This document shows positions 8,510 through 17,435 of a DNA stretch of 64,000 nt, piece by piece. How positions within the stretch are numbered: the first letter of the stretch is position 1; every line of letters starts with the position of its first letter. A program made the position numbers and the translations under genes. The notes below the pieces were generated by a model, which was not told where the DNA came from, did no database searches, and was given only the letters and a program-made list of their open reading frames with translations. Source of the DNA: Micromonospora nigra (GTDB lineage Bacteria > Actinomycetota > Actinomycetes > Mycobacteriales > Micromonosporaceae); NCBI RefSeq assembly GCF_900091585.1, contig NZ_FMHT01000003.1, positions 3,215,501 to 3,279,500 of the forward strand, read 5' to 3'.

Positions 8510-9745
8510 TCAACCGTCCTGGCTACGGACGGGTTGGTGGCCTTGCCCGTTGCCAGCCTGTTCGCGTTGGTCCGGCCTTCGCGTAGACGCACTCCATACC
8601 TCGTACACGTTGCGTAGCGCCGACGCTTCCGCCGCGCCGGTCAGCTCGACCCGCCGGAGCACCTCACGCGCCCGCCACCAGCTCGACGACACGACGCGCC
8701 CGGACCGGACAGCGTCGGCGGCCACGACGCTGGCCTCGTCGGGTTGACCGGCGGCCACCAGTGCCATGGCGAGATCAAGACGGGCGGACGCGGAGCGCCG
8801 TGGTCGGTCGCCGCCGTCACCGCGCGGATCCAGCTCCGCCAGGGCTGCCCGAGCGACCTGCTCGGCCGCCGGGTCTCCCGCCCAGGACAGCGTCGTCGCC
8901 GTGTAGGCCAACGCCTTCGTCGGGTCGTACCGATAGTGGTGTTCGGCCTGGTCCGGCACGGGCAGGTTCGCGGTCAACCGTTCCAGGCGATCCAGCGCAT
9001 CACGCGTCCGCCGCACATCACTCAGGCGCGCCCACACCCGCGCCTCCTGGGCGGTCGCCTGGATGTGCGCCGAACTGCCTCGGGGAGCCACCCGTTGGGC
9101 CTGCTGCGAGAGGTCGACGGCCTGCCGGTAGTTGCCACGGGTGAGCCAGTCCCATGCCTGAGTCTCCAGGCACCATGCCTGAATCTCCGGGTGCTCACCG
9201 TCCTCAGCGAGTGACGTGGCGGCGGCCAGGTGCGCGCCGGCTGCTGATCGTTGCAGAAGGTCGATGTGTACGGTCGCGCGCAGCACCGCCAACCAGCCGC
9301 CAGCGACGATGAGGCGTCGACGCTGTGCCAACGTGCCGCGACCGTCGAGCAGTCGGCCCACGTAGGCCAGTTGCCGCCGCACCATCGGCAGCAGGTCAAC
9401 CGGTCGGGTGGTCGCGTAGGCGCTCGCCAGATCGTCCACATTCGCCTCGATCCGGGCGAGCGTGTCGGCGCTGACGTCAGTGGCCCGTACCCGCGCCAGC
9501 AGTTCGCCCGCCTCGGCGTCGTGATCGACAGGTTGGTCGACGAGACGAGCGAGCGTCCCGCCGGCATTCAGCACTTGGTCAAGATGCTGTGCCGTCTCAG
9601 GCGTGGGAGCCTTTGATCCCGTCTCCAGGTCGTGCAGGTGGCTCTTGCCCCGGTGGGCGAGCTGCCCGAGCGCCCGCAGGGACAGACCCTGGTTCGTGCG
9701 CAGTGCGAGAAGTTGGGCACCGAAGCGCGGATCGACGTGCGACAC
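8510..9745 (-). CDS. XRE-family regulator with helical-repeat C-terminus (3 of 3)
   Basis: A 411-residue protein. The N-terminal helix-turn-helix (LSLRALGQLAHRGKSHLHDL) is followed by TPR-like helices rich in Ala, Arg and Trp (WCLETQAWDWLTRGNYRQAV). The GTG at 9745 has GGGAG 7 nt upstream. It is the first gene of the leftward regulator run, but 126 bp and the 8403-8425 palindrome separate it from the next gene, so that gene probably has its own promoter. Its role is unknown. Similar Streptomyces and Micromonospora regulators sit beside morphology, signalling or phage-response genes. Confidence 0.85.
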   Translation of the reverse strand: MSHVDPRFGAQLLALRTNQGLSLRALGQLAHRGKSHLHDLETGSKAPTPETAQHLDQVLNAGGTLARLVDQPVDHDAEAGELLARVRATDVSADTLARIEANVDDLASAYATTRPVDLLPMVRRQLAYVGRLLDGRGTLAQRRRLIVAGGWLAVLRATVHIDLLQRSAAGAHLAAATSLAEDGEHPEIQAWCLETQAWDWLTRGNYRQAVDLSQQAQRVAPRGSSAHIQATAQEARVWARLSDVRRTRDALDRLERLTANLPVPDQAEHHYRYDPTKALAYTATTLSWAGDPAAEQVARAALAELDPRGDGGDRPRRSASARLDLAMALVAAGQPDEASVVAADAVRSGRVVSSSWWRAREVLRRVELTGAAEASALRNVYEVWSASTRRPDQREQAGNGQGHQPVRSQDG

Positions 9746-9925
9746 GACGACGCTCCCAGGTAGCGGGTTGGCGGAGTCAGACCGGTCGGCGGCTCACTGC
9801 TACGGACAGTACATCGGACTCGTCGATGCGTGACGGCCGGAGCCGCGCTGTTGCTGCCCTACGTGCCTCGGCGTCGGGGTACATCGAGGGTCATAGGGTT
9901 CTCACCCGTACCTACGATCACGACT

Positions 9926-10039
9926 ATGGAAGGTTTCTTTGGCTTCGGCGCGCTGCTCTGCTGCGGTTTCGTTTGCCTGATGCTGCTCTGTGCGGTCGTT
10001 GCGCTGTCGGCGGCCTGGTGGCCCGCGAAGCGGACGTGA
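9926..10039 (+). CDS. Possible 37-residue membrane peptide
   Basis: The ATG at 9926 opens a 37-codon frame with one strongly hydrophobic, Cys-rich segment (ALLCCGFVCLMLLCAVVALS) and a basic tail. There is no ribosome-binding site, but a -10-like TACGAT (9913-9918) ends 7 nt before the ATG, as in leaderless actinobacterial genes. The half-operator GGGGTACATCG (9877-9887) lies upstream. An earlier in-frame start at 9830 is less likely. The frame could be fortuitous. Confidence 0.4.
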   Translation: MEGFFGFGALLCCGFVCLMLLCAVVALSAAWWPAKRT

Positions 10040-10116
10040 CGGCTGTCGTAGTAGATCCCCGGTCAGCCAGACCAGAACCCCTGTGCCGGTCGCGGCCGGT
10101 CCTGCTGACAGACGAA

Positions 10117-10151
10117 GGTGCGGCCTCTCCCCGACGGGGAGAGGCCGCACC
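10117..10151 (-). terminator. Strong hairpin terminator of the secreted-protein gene
   Basis: Perfect 16-bp stem (10117-10132 with 10136-10151) and a 3-nt loop, 21 nt past the stop of the leftward gene at 10173. There is no clear U-tract, which is usual for high-GC actinobacterial terminators. Confidence 0.8.
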
Positions 10152-10172
10152 CTGCTGCCGGGTGGTGGTAGG

Positions 10173-11771
10173 TCAGGCCGCTGGCAGGCTGGTGAACACC
10201 AGTGGCCCGGACGGTGCCGGAACTCCGCTGTTGGGGTAGCCCCAGGACGCTCTGTTGCCCGCCGAGGTGCTGAGCGAGAAGCCCACCGTGTACGTGCCCG
10301 GCGGCAGATCGCGGAAGTGGACCGGCAGCGAGACGTGCCCGTCGGGCCCGACACTGATCCCGCCGCCCGCGCCGCCCACCGAGTGGCCGAGGGAGTTGTA
10401 GATGGTGGTCGAGAACCCGGTCACCGGAGCGAGCGTGACATCGTCGATGGTGACGTCGACGGTGATGCCGTTGAACAGGTCGCCCGGAGCAGCTTCGGTG
10501 CGGCTGAGCGCTGCCGCGGTCGCCACCGGCCGGGTCGTGTCGGGCACCCGGGTGGCCTGCAGGTCCAGCCCCGGCCCGCCGTAGTGGGTGCCGTACACCG
10601 AGACCGAACCGGCCGCGTCGGTGAGCAGGATGCCGTCGATGGTGCAGGAAGGGGCCAGCGAACTCATCACCACCGGAAGTGAGTACGTGCCCGCCGGCCC
10701 TTCGGTCAGCACCTGGTTCCAGGTCGAGCAGCCCCGGGTCTCGACAGTGGCGGTCAGCGCGCCCTGTACTCCGCTCGCGGTGAACGTCAGCGTGGTCGAC
10801 GCCGACTCGCGCCAGTTGTTCACCTGCGTCGGGTTCAGCGCGAACCCGGTCGCGTTGATCACCTCATTACGAGTGACCCGCACCGTGGGCGTGTCGAGGT
10901 CGGTGAAGCGCCTGGTGTTGCCAGCCCGGTCGGTCAGGCTGACCGACCTGATCGCCCACTCGCCGGTGGGGCTGCCCACGGGCAGGGTCACCGGCAGGTT
11001 GCACTCCAGGAACCAGATGTCCCAGACCTGGCTGTCGCCACAGAGCTGATATCCCTGGCCGCTGTCGACCAGCGTGAACGGCGACACGATCGTGGCGGTG
11101 CCGGGACCGTCCAGCACCAGGCGGCCCTTCCAGAAGCCCGCGCCCGGTTCGTCCTGGACATACAGTCCATACCGCAGGGTCGCGCCAGAGCCGCTGTCGT
11201 ACACGTAGGGCCTGGTGGGCGAGGCGAGCCAGACACCCTCGGTCGCCGGCGGTGCGGTGTCGGGAGTCTGGGTGGCGGTCAGTACGGCCGCTGGGCTGAT
11301 CTTGTCGCCGGACATGGTTCGCGTGGTGCCCTGGTCGTCGGTCGCGGTGATCTTCGTGACGCGGTACGTCACCGGCGCGGCCGGGCCGTACTCGGACACG
11401 AGGACGTCGTACGCGTACGACGAACTGGCGATCCCACCGGTGTGCGGCCCGACGACGGGCCAGCCGCCGTTCAGACCGAAGCGGATCTGCTCGACGGGCC
11501 CGACCGCCGTGGTGCCGCTGAAACGCCGCACATAGATGCTGCCGTTGAGGTCGCGGGCCGTGGTCGACGTGTCGGTGACCGTCCAGTTCAGGGTGACGGT
11601 CGTGCCCCCGGTGGTCGTGTCGACATGGTCCGTCGAGAACCCGATGCCCGAGAAGGCGATCTTCGGCTTCGCCGCCGCGACGGCCGGCGCGACCGCCGCC
11701 GTGAGCAGTACCGTGGTCGCGGTGACGGTGGCCAGGATGCGTGTGACTGCGCGAAGGCAGGCAGCTGCCAT
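10173..11771 (-). CDS. Secreted Thr/Ser-rich Ig-like protein
   Basis: A 532-residue product. The ATG at 11771 has GGAGG 4-5 nt upstream. A Sec signal peptide (residues 1 to about 33, ending APAVAA) precedes several beta-rich segments with Thr-Val alternation, DTTGG/DTTRP-like boundaries and a few Cys. Three to four Ig-like or fibronectin-like modules of about 110 residues seem likely. No catalytic motif, LPxTG anchor or C-terminal membrane helix is seen, so it should be released outside the cell. No named family is recognised. It is monocistronic, with a strong terminator downstream. Confidence 0.8.
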   Translation of the reverse strand: MAAACLRAVTRILATVTATTVLLTAAVAPAVAAAKPKIAFSGIGFSTDHVDTTTGGTTVTLNWTVTDTSTTARDLNGSIYVRRFSGTTAVGPVEQIRFGLNGGWPVVGPHTGGIASSSYAYDVLVSEYGPAAPVTYRVTKITATDDQGTTRTMSGDKISPAAVLTATQTPDTAPPATEGVWLASPTRPYVYDSGSGATLRYGLYVQDEPGAGFWKGRLVLDGPGTATIVSPFTLVDSGQGYQLCGDSQVWDIWFLECNLPVTLPVGSPTGEWAIRSVSLTDRAGNTRRFTDLDTPTVRVTRNEVINATGFALNPTQVNNWRESASTTLTFTASGVQGALTATVETRGCSTWNQVLTEGPAGTYSLPVVMSSLAPSCTIDGILLTDAAGSVSVYGTHYGGPGLDLQATRVPDTTRPVATAAALSRTEAAPGDLFNGITVDVTIDDVTLAPVTGFSTTIYNSLGHSVGGAGGGISVGPDGHVSLPVHFRDLPPGTYTVGFSLSTSAGNRASWGYPNSGVPAPSGPLVFTSLPAA

Positions 11772-11880
11772 GTGTCCTCCCCGTTGATGGCGACCGGACC
11801 GCGACGGTCCGGTCTGCGCGGGCCGCCGAACCGGGGACCGCGCGCGCAGCGTATTCGATGCGCACCAGGGCGGGAAGCGC

Positions 11881-11937
11881 CGGTCACCCCGGGGCGGGCG
11901 GGCAGCGCAGCCCAGCCCGCCCGCCCCGGGATGACCG
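11881..11937 (-). terminator. Long GC hairpin, terminator of the methyltransferase operon
   Basis: Arms of 23 nt (11881-11903 and 11915-11937) pair with a single mismatch around an 11-nt loop, 17 nt past the stop of the leftward methyltransferase gene. The size and symmetry allow it to stop transcription from either side. Confidence 0.85.
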
Positions 11938-11954
11938 GCGTACCTGGCTCCCGG

Positions 11955-12746
11955 TCAGCGGATCGCGGCGATGACGCGGTCGTCGAACTCCTGCCAAACC
12001 ACCTCGACGGCGCCGAAGCCGGCGTCGGACAGGGCGGCCAGGTGCAGCGCCAGGATCGGCTCCGCGTGGCTACGGTCCAGGTCGGCGAAGCGTCGGTTCC
12101 GTTCGGCCGAGACGGCGGCCAGGGCCGGTTCCGCTTCGGCGGCTTCCCAGAACGCCCGCCAACCGCTGACCATGTCGGCACCGAAGGCCGCCACGGCGTG
12201 CCGGGCCCGCCGGGCCTCGGCCATCTCCTGGAACCTGCCCCGTTCCCGGCCGAACGGGATGTTGTCCGCGTTCAGCAGGATCCCGCCGGGACGGAGCAGG
12301 GTGCCCATCCGGCCGTAGAGGGCGACCAGGGCGTGCGGCGGCAGCCAGTGCAGCGCGGTGCTGCTGAGCACCGCGTCGACCTGGTCCAGACCGAGCAGGT
12401 CGAGCAGGTCCGGCCGGCTGATGTCGGCGTCGACGAAGCGCAACCGGTCGCCGAGGTCGGTGGAGCTCTGCCGACCGATCTCCAGCAGCACCGGGTCGAA
12501 GTCCACCGACACGCAGGTCGCCGCGGGGAACCGGGCCAGCAGCCGGCGGCCCAGCGAACCCGGGCCACCGGCCAGGTCCAGTGCGACGAAGTCCTCCGGC
12601 AGCACCTCCGCCAGGACGTCGAACATCGCCTCGAAGCGGGCCTCCCGGTGTGGCAGGTAACCGGTCTGCTGGTCGTCCCAGCGGCGTTGCCACTCCGTCC
12701 AGTCCACCCTGGTCCGCTCGTCGCTCACCACTGCGTTCTCCGGCAT
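11955..12746 (-). CDS. Class I SAM-dependent methyltransferase
   Basis: A 263-residue enzyme. Motif I is ALDLAGGPGSLG (about residues 55-66), followed by the acidic end of beta-2 (VSVDFDP), motif-II-like VDADIS, and SSTALHWL, which is typical of trans-aconitate/ubiquinone-type methyltransferases. The ATG at 12746 shares its A with the stop of the upstream gene (TGATG), so the two are translationally coupled. The substrate is not evident. Pairing with an opine-dehydrogenase-like enzyme suggests modification of an amino-acid-derived small molecule, but nothing in the sequence proves this. Confidence 0.88.
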   Translation of the reverse strand: MPENAVVSDERTRVDWTEWQRRWDDQQTGYLPHREARFEAMFDVLAEVLPEDFVALDLAGGPGSLGRRLLARFPAATCVSVDFDPVLLEIGRQSSTDLGDRLRFVDADISRPDLLDLLGLDQVDAVLSSTALHWLPPHALVALYGRMGTLLRPGGILLNADNIPFGRERGRFQEMAEARRARHAVAAFGADMVSGWRAFWEAAEAEPALAAVSAERNRRFADLDRSHAEPILALHLAALSDAGFGAVEVVWQEFDDRVIAAIR

Positions 12747-13852
12747 CACGCCGCCTCCTCCATCGATCGGGTTCGGTCCGGTGCCGCCGAGGAGGCCCGC
12801 AGCCACCCCCGGAGGCCGTCGTGGTCCAGGTCGCCCAGGCCGAGCCGTTCCAGGGTGCGCCCGGTGCGGCGGTGGTCCGCACCCGACAGCGTCGCGGCCA
12901 GGCTGATCATGGCGCTGACCATCGGGGTGGGCACGCCGGCGCGCTGGCCGAGCTGCTCCAGCGGAACCAGCGTGTTGACCACGTCCTCCTGGAGGAGCCG
13001 GTCGTCCACGCTGGTCGGCGCGGTGACCCCCCGGTAGACCCAGGTCGAGCGCATCGCGCTCAGCAGGTTGGTGGTGTCCACCCCGCCGTAGTAGCGGTCC
13101 AGCAGTTCCGGGGTGGGCACCAGCGTCGCGTCGTAGGCCTCGGCGACCGCCCGGAACTCCCGTTCGACGGCCTCCAGCAGGCACACCGTACGTTCGGAGA
13201 GGCCCTCCTCGTAGAAGAGCACCCGCTCGGCGCGATCGATCTTCCCGAGATTGGCGTACGAGATGACCACGTGCGCCATCGCACCGAAGTCGTTCACCCC
13301 GCGGTGCACGAGGTTGGTCGCCGCCGCCAGGCCGGGAAAGACCCGGGCGAGGAAGGGGAGGTGCTCGTCGACGGCCGGCCGCCGGGGCGACGAGAGGAGG
13401 TTCCAGCCCTTGCGGGCCATCGCCACCCTGCCGTCCGGCAGCACCCGGGCGGCCAGGATGCAGTCGGTCTCCAGCACTTCCACCGACTCGGGCGCGCCAC
13501 GTTCGTACAGGTCACGGGAGACCACGACGCTGCCGAAGAGCTTGCTGGAGAACAGGACGACCACCTGGCCGGGACGCAGTACGGGTGCCAGGGTGGCGGC
13601 GACGTCGGAGTAGGCGGTGGTGACCGTCGCGATGAAGATCACGGGACAGGTCTGCGCGAATCGGGCCAGGTCGTCGGTGACCTCCGCGATCGGGAAGGTG
13701 CCCTCCAACATGCCCGTCGTGCTGATCGAGCCGCTGGTGGCCACCGCTGCGAGTTTCTCCGGACGTCGGGCGTAGATGCTGACCTCGTGGCCGTGCCCGG
13801 CCAGGTGCGCCGCGAGCGCCTGGCCGATGTTGCCGGAACCCACCACGCCCAC
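12746..13852 (-). CDS. NAD/NADP octopine/nopaline dehydrogenase family protein
   Basis: A 368-residue enzyme from the GTG at 13852. The N-terminal Rossmann fold shows GVVGSGNIGQALAAH, and the C-terminal helical part carries HRGVNDFGAMAHV, equivalent to the catalytic His/Asp region of opine dehydrogenases. Family members reductively join an amino acid to a keto acid or act on related 2-hydroxy acids. Start choice is awkward: GGGGAGG (13873-13879) lies 20 nt from this GTG but 5 nt from an in-frame ATC at 13867, and an in-frame TGA blocks any earlier start. It is coupled to the methyltransferase gene. Confidence 0.85.
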   Translation of the reverse strand: MGVVGSGNIGQALAAHLAGHGHEVSIYARRPEKLAAVATSGSISTTGMLEGTFPIAEVTDDLARFAQTCPVIFIATVTTAYSDVAATLAPVLRPGQVVVLFSSKLFGSVVVSRDLYERGAPESVEVLETDCILAARVLPDGRVAMARKGWNLLSSPRRPAVDEHLPFLARVFPGLAAATNLVHRGVNDFGAMAHVVISYANLGKIDRAERVLFYEEGLSERTVCLLEAVEREFRAVAEAYDATLVPTPELLDRYYGGVDTTNLLSAMRSTWVYRGVTAPTSVDDRLLQEDVVNTLVPLEQLGQRAGVPTPMVSAMISLAATLSGADHRRTGRTLERLGLGDLDHDGLRGWLRASSAAPDRTRSMEEAA

Positions 13853-14169
13853 ACGTTGCGTGTCGATGGCTGCCTCCCCTGTTCACGCCGATGCCATGGA
13901 TCGCTGTCGATCATCGACGTTTGGTCGGGCCGGCGACACACCCGAACGAGGTGGCTCGGACCGTCGCCCGAGGCCCCCGGTCGAGCCCACCGGTCGAGCC
14001 CACCGAACGGGTACGCGCCGGAGGGCACCGATCACCGGAACCCGGTCGGGGTGGCCACGAAGGTGCACGTCGGTGCCCGGCCGGTCGGAGCCGGCCGTCC
14101 CCGGTTGTGCACGCCGTTCGAGGACGTGGGTACCGGCCGCTTCCACTCAGGTCGGCCGGCTCGAAGGCA
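13853..14169. other. Intergenic region with short tandem duplication
   Basis: It contains the Shine-Dalgarno-like GGGGAGG for the leftward opine-dehydrogenase gene and a 13-bp direct duplication (GGTCGAGCCCACC twice, about 13978-14003). No gene or hairpin terminator is convincing. Confidence 0.5.
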
Positions 14170-15000
14170 TCAGATTCCGTCGCGCAGGTCCACGACGGGA
14201 CGACTCCCGCCCGAGCCGTTCCAGGTCACGCCGAAACCATGTGCGCGGAAGGTGCGGACGATCAGGTCACCCACCCGCTCCATGTCGCCCGGCCCGCCTT
14301 CCGGAGCGCCCCAGAACGCCAGCGGGAGGCGGCTGGTGCGCTTGGCCCGGTTCGTGTCCTGCCGCGTGTAGTAACAGAAACCGTGCAGCCCGGCCGCCGC
14401 GCCGCCCCGCTTCCGGTAGGCCTCGGCGCAGTCGGCGAAGCCGTCCTCCTGGGTACGCCCGGTGTCCGGCAGAGCCACGACACCGGCATCGGTGAGGGCT
14501 TCGAAGACGGTGGTGATCCGGTCACTGGCGGCACGCCACTGGGCGGCCCGCATCCGCACGGGATCGGGCTCCGGAGCCGTCGGCGGCGGGACGGGTCGGC
14601 CGGTGACCCGGGCGAGCAGCTCGCCGACGGCGGGCATCATGACGTTGCACAGGACATGCTGCCCGGCGTTCGTGGCGACGTCGGCTTCGGCACCGGCATC
14701 CAACAGCAACTGCACGGCATCGGTCGACGGCGCGAACTCCGCCGCCAGGAACAGCGCGGTCCGGCCGTCCGCGCTGCGATGTTCCAGCGGGGAGCCGGAT
14801 CGTACGAGAAGGTCCAGGACCGCCAGATTCCGCTCCACGGGTGTGGTGTCGGCACCGATCGCCGCCATCTGTAGGGCGGTGAACCCGTGCGGGCTGACGG
14901 CCGACACGTCCGCCCCCGCGCGGATATGGTCCTGAACGGCTTGCACGTCGCCCAGCCGAGCGGCTTCGAAGATGGTCGACTGGTTGAACCGGGCTGTCAT
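14170..15000 (-). CDS. Ankyrin-repeat protein with DUF6891-like C-terminus
   Basis: A 276-residue soluble protein. Residues 8-120 contain three ankyrin repeats (GADVSAVSPHGFTALQMAA, then DGRTALFLAAEF, then LLLDAGAEADVATNAG). Residues 150-276 resemble the DUF6891 domain, with the conserved LHGFCYYTRQDTNRA block and a final GFGVTWNGSG strand. The ankyrin part suggests protein binding; the C-terminal function is unknown. The ATG at 15000 has no strong ribosome-binding site. It is a stand-alone leftward gene, 53 bp upstream of the Nramp-like gene's stop. Confidence 0.85.
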   Translation of the reverse strand: MTARFNQSTIFEAARLGDVQAVQDHIRAGADVSAVSPHGFTALQMAAIGADTTPVERNLAVLDLLVRSGSPLEHRSADGRTALFLAAEFAPSTDAVQLLLDAGAEADVATNAGQHVLCNVMMPAVGELLARVTGRPVPPPTAPEPDPVRMRAAQWRAASDRITTVFEALTDAGVVALPDTGRTQEDGFADCAEAYRKRGGAAAGLHGFCYYTRQDTNRAKRTSRLPLAFWGAPEGGPGDMERVGDLIVRTFRAHGFGVTWNGSGGSRPVVDLRDGI

Positions 15001-15053
15001 GGCGTGTCACGGTACCGACTCGCCCGGAAGGTGCGGACGATCGGAAGTCCGGC

Positions 15054-16421
15054 CTAGCCGATCACCTGCTGCCACACGTAGTACGCCGCGAAACCGGCGA
15101 AGAACACGATCGCGATCACCACGAGCGTGGTGGCCGCCCAGCCGGCCCGTAGGGCGGACGGCAGCGTACGCCGGTTGAGCCAGAGTACGAGCGCCGCGAC
15201 CAGCGGGATGTGCACGGCCTCGATGGACCCCGCCAGGGTGAGCAGTGCCACCGGGTCGCCGAAGATGACGAACACCGCGAACGGCAGAACCGCGAGCCAC
15301 CCGATCACGGCGACCCGGCCGATGACCGTGGGGCTGGCCCACGGACGCTGCGCGAGGTGGGACGGCAGCACCTTGCGAATGCCGTCCGTGTACAGCCGCT
15401 GCCAGCCGTCGATGTTGGTCAGCGTGGCCGTCCAGAAGGCCGAGATGAGGCCCACCGCCATCAGCCAGAACCCGACACTGCCGAACACCTCACTGAACAG
15501 CGTGGTCAGGTCGCGGGCGACGTCGGACTCCGCCGGCACGATGCCCTCCGGGCGCAGCAGCTCCGCACCGAGGATGAGGAACGCGACCGTGATGATCCCC
15601 ACGCCCACCACGGCGAACGTCGAGTCGAGCGTCATGGTCCGCAACCACTGACGCACCCGGGCCACCTGGCCGGCATCCAGGCTGCGCGGGTCGAGGCGGC
15701 CCGGATGCTCCAGCGCGCCGACGCCGACGCCCTTCGCCGCGACCCAGTACGAGTACCACATGAGCCCGGCAGCGCCGTTGGACAGGAAGCCCAGCCAGGG
15801 CAGGATGTCGGCGACCACGAGGTCCTCGGGCACCGTGGGCACCACACCGGATGCGGCCTCGCCGAGGCTCGGGCCGACGAGTACGGCGGCCACCACGACA
15901 CCGATCGCCAGTAGCAGCCCGATGATCCGGGACACCCACTCCACCCCGGTGTAGCGGCCGAACAGCACCAGGCCGGCCGCCGCCGCGATGACCACTCCCG
16001 TCCAGAGTTCGATCGGGCCGGGCGCGGCCAGAGTGAAGGCGCTGGCGGCGGCGCTCGCGATGCCGGCGATGGCCGCGACGCCGACCACCAGTTGCGGCAC
16101 CAGGATCATCCACAGTGCCCATCCACGCGGGCCCGGCAGGTCGGCCATCCCGCTGAGCAGTCGCTGACCGGTCACCACGCTGTAGCGCCCGATCTCCCGG
16201 GTCACGAAGAGCTTGAGCACCAGGGCCGCGATCAACGCCCACATCAACGTGTACCCGTACTGGGCGCCGACTCGGGGGGTGAACAGCAGTTCGCCGGTGG
16301 CCAGGGCGGCCATCGCCCAGAGCACGCCCGGCCCGATGTACCCGAGTTTGGCGCGACCGGTGGGCGGTTCCGGCACCTCCACCGCTCTGTCACGACTCTT
16401 GACCGTTGCCTGTTCCAACAC
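15054..16421 (-). CDS. Nramp-family transporter with non-canonical ion-site motifs
   Basis: About 455 residues with 11 predicted membrane helices in the Nramp/LeuT arrangement (opening GYIGPGVLWAMAALATGE). Canonical Nramps carry DPGN in helix 1 and MPH in helix 6 to bind Mn or Fe. Here the corresponding positions read ATGE and, in helix 6, MWYSYWVAAKG, so ordinary divalent transition-metal transport is doubtful. Related divergent clades move other ions or organic substrates. The GTG at 16421 (AAGGG upstream) is preferred over an in-frame GTG at 16478. The gene stands alone. Confidence 0.82.
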   Translation of the reverse strand: MLEQATVKSRDRAVEVPEPPTGRAKLGYIGPGVLWAMAALATGELLFTPRVGAQYGYTLMWALIAALVLKLFVTREIGRYSVVTGQRLLSGMADLPGPRGWALWMILVPQLVVGVAAIAGIASAAASAFTLAAPGPIELWTGVVIAAAAGLVLFGRYTGVEWVSRIIGLLLAIGVVVAAVLVGPSLGEAASGVVPTVPEDLVVADILPWLGFLSNGAAGLMWYSYWVAAKGVGVGALEHPGRLDPRSLDAGQVARVRQWLRTMTLDSTFAVVGVGIITVAFLILGAELLRPEGIVPAESDVARDLTTLFSEVFGSVGFWLMAVGLISAFWTATLTNIDGWQRLYTDGIRKVLPSHLAQRPWASPTVIGRVAVIGWLAVLPFAVFVIFGDPVALLTLAGSIEAVHIPLVAALVLWLNRRTLPSALRAGWAATTLVVIAIVFFAGFAAYYVWQQVIG

Positions 16422-16511
16422 CCGTACCCTTCGATCGCCGGATCTCTCGGAAGGGTCCGTACCCACGGAGGCCGGCACCCTACCGGTCGGCTACCGGATC
16501 CGGTCGGGCGC

Positions 16512-16778
16512 TCATGCCGGACCGGGCGGTCCGGACGGACCGACGGGACGCACACTGAACAGGTCACCCGGCTGGCAGCCGAACACGTCGCAGATGGCGG
16601 TCAGGGTGGAGAACCGGACGGCTCGGGCCCGGCCGTTCTTCAGCACCGACAGGTTCACCACGGTGACTCCGACCCGCTCGGCGAGTTCGGCGAGAGTCAT
16701 CCGGTGCTCGATGAGCAGTCGGTCGAGGTGGCAGACCACCCGATGGCTGGCGGGCTGCTCGTCGTCGACCGGGGCCAT
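16512..16778 (-). CDS. Small XRE regulator (YozG-like)
   Basis: An 88-residue protein that is almost entirely a Cro/C1-type helix-turn-helix (MTLAELAERVGVTVVNLSVL) ending near GCQPGDLF, the classic end of this subfamily. The ATG at 16778 overlaps the stop of the DUF2975 gene (TGATG). DUF2975 membrane proteins are regularly paired with such regulators in Gram-positive bacteria. It probably represses its own operon through the repeats at 17436-17474. Confidence 0.88.
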   Translation of the reverse strand: MAPVDDEQPASHRVVCHLDRLLIEHRMTLAELAERVGVTVVNLSVLKNGRARAVRFSTLTAICDVFGCQPGDLFSVRPVGPSGPPGPA

Positions 16779-17413
16779 CACACCAGTCCTTCGAGGTCGG
16801 CGCGCAGTGCCGCGCCCCGGCGCAGGAACTCGGCCGCCGCGCCGAGGCCCAGGCCGAGCAGCAGGGTGGTCACCGGCAGGTCGATGACGGTGTGCAGCGC
16901 GAACACCTGGTCAGGCTGCCAGGCGTGCCGGGCCGCTCTGACGAGTGTGAGATGACCGGCGGCCTGGAGTGCGGCGGCCAGCGATCCGCCGAGCAGGAGC
17001 ACGGCGGCCGCCGCGCCGACCCGGCGGGCGTTACGGGGGTGGAACGGGTCCGCGGTACGCAGCGACCGCACCACCCGCCACAACAACGCTCCGGTCGCCG
17101 CGATGACGGCCGCGAGCAGCAACGCCGGTCCGAAGATCCAGAGTCGGTCCCCAGCGGTCGGCTCGGCCACGGTCAGGATGGCGGCTCCCTGGGGAGCGAG
17201 CGTGAAGCGACCGGCCGTGACCTGCGCACCGAGGTCGGCCGTGGGCGTCACTGTCACGGGCACGACCAGGTTGTCGGCGACCAGAGCGCCGACCGCCGAA
17301 CCTGCGACCAGCAGGGCGCCGAGCGCCACGGCGCCCGCCGTGACCGCTTCGAAGGCACCCTGGCCCGTCGGACCTGTGCGGGAACGACGCCTCTGTCCGA
17401 GTTGATGGAGCAC
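16778..17413 (-). CDS. DUF2975 membrane protein
   Basis: A 211-residue protein with four hydrophobic segments (two N-terminal, a paired block around IFGPALLLAAVIAATGALL, and a last one before FLRRGAALRADLEGLV). This fits the DUF2975 family, whose biochemical role is unknown. The GTG at 17413 is chosen because GGGGAGG (17421-17427) lies 7 nt upstream; an in-frame ATG at 17437 lies before that site and inside the operator region. It is coupled to the XRE gene downstream, as expected for this family. Confidence 0.8.
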   Translation of the reverse strand: MLHQLGQRRRSRTGPTGQGAFEAVTAGAVALGALLVAGSAVGALVADNLVVPVTVTPTADLGAQVTAGRFTLAPQGAAILTVAEPTAGDRLWIFGPALLLAAVIAATGALLWRVVRSLRTADPFHPRNARRVGAAAAVLLLGGSLAAALQAAGHLTLVRAARHAWQPDQVFALHTVIDLPVTTLLLGLGLGAAAEFLRRGAALRADLEGLV

Positions 17414-17435
17414 CAGGAACCCTCCCCAGATCGAC

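Noticed and set aside
9877..9887. Full operator of the third XRE regulator
   Set aside because: Only one half of the palindrome is present and it lies over 130 bp upstream of that gene's start.
11955..13852. Opine metallophore (staphylopine-like) locus
   Set aside because: No nicotianamine-synthase-like gene, exporter or metal ABC transporter is present; only a generic methyltransferase accompanies the dehydrogenase.
15054..16421. Canonical MntH manganese importer
   Set aside because: The DPGN and MPH metal-site motifs are absent.
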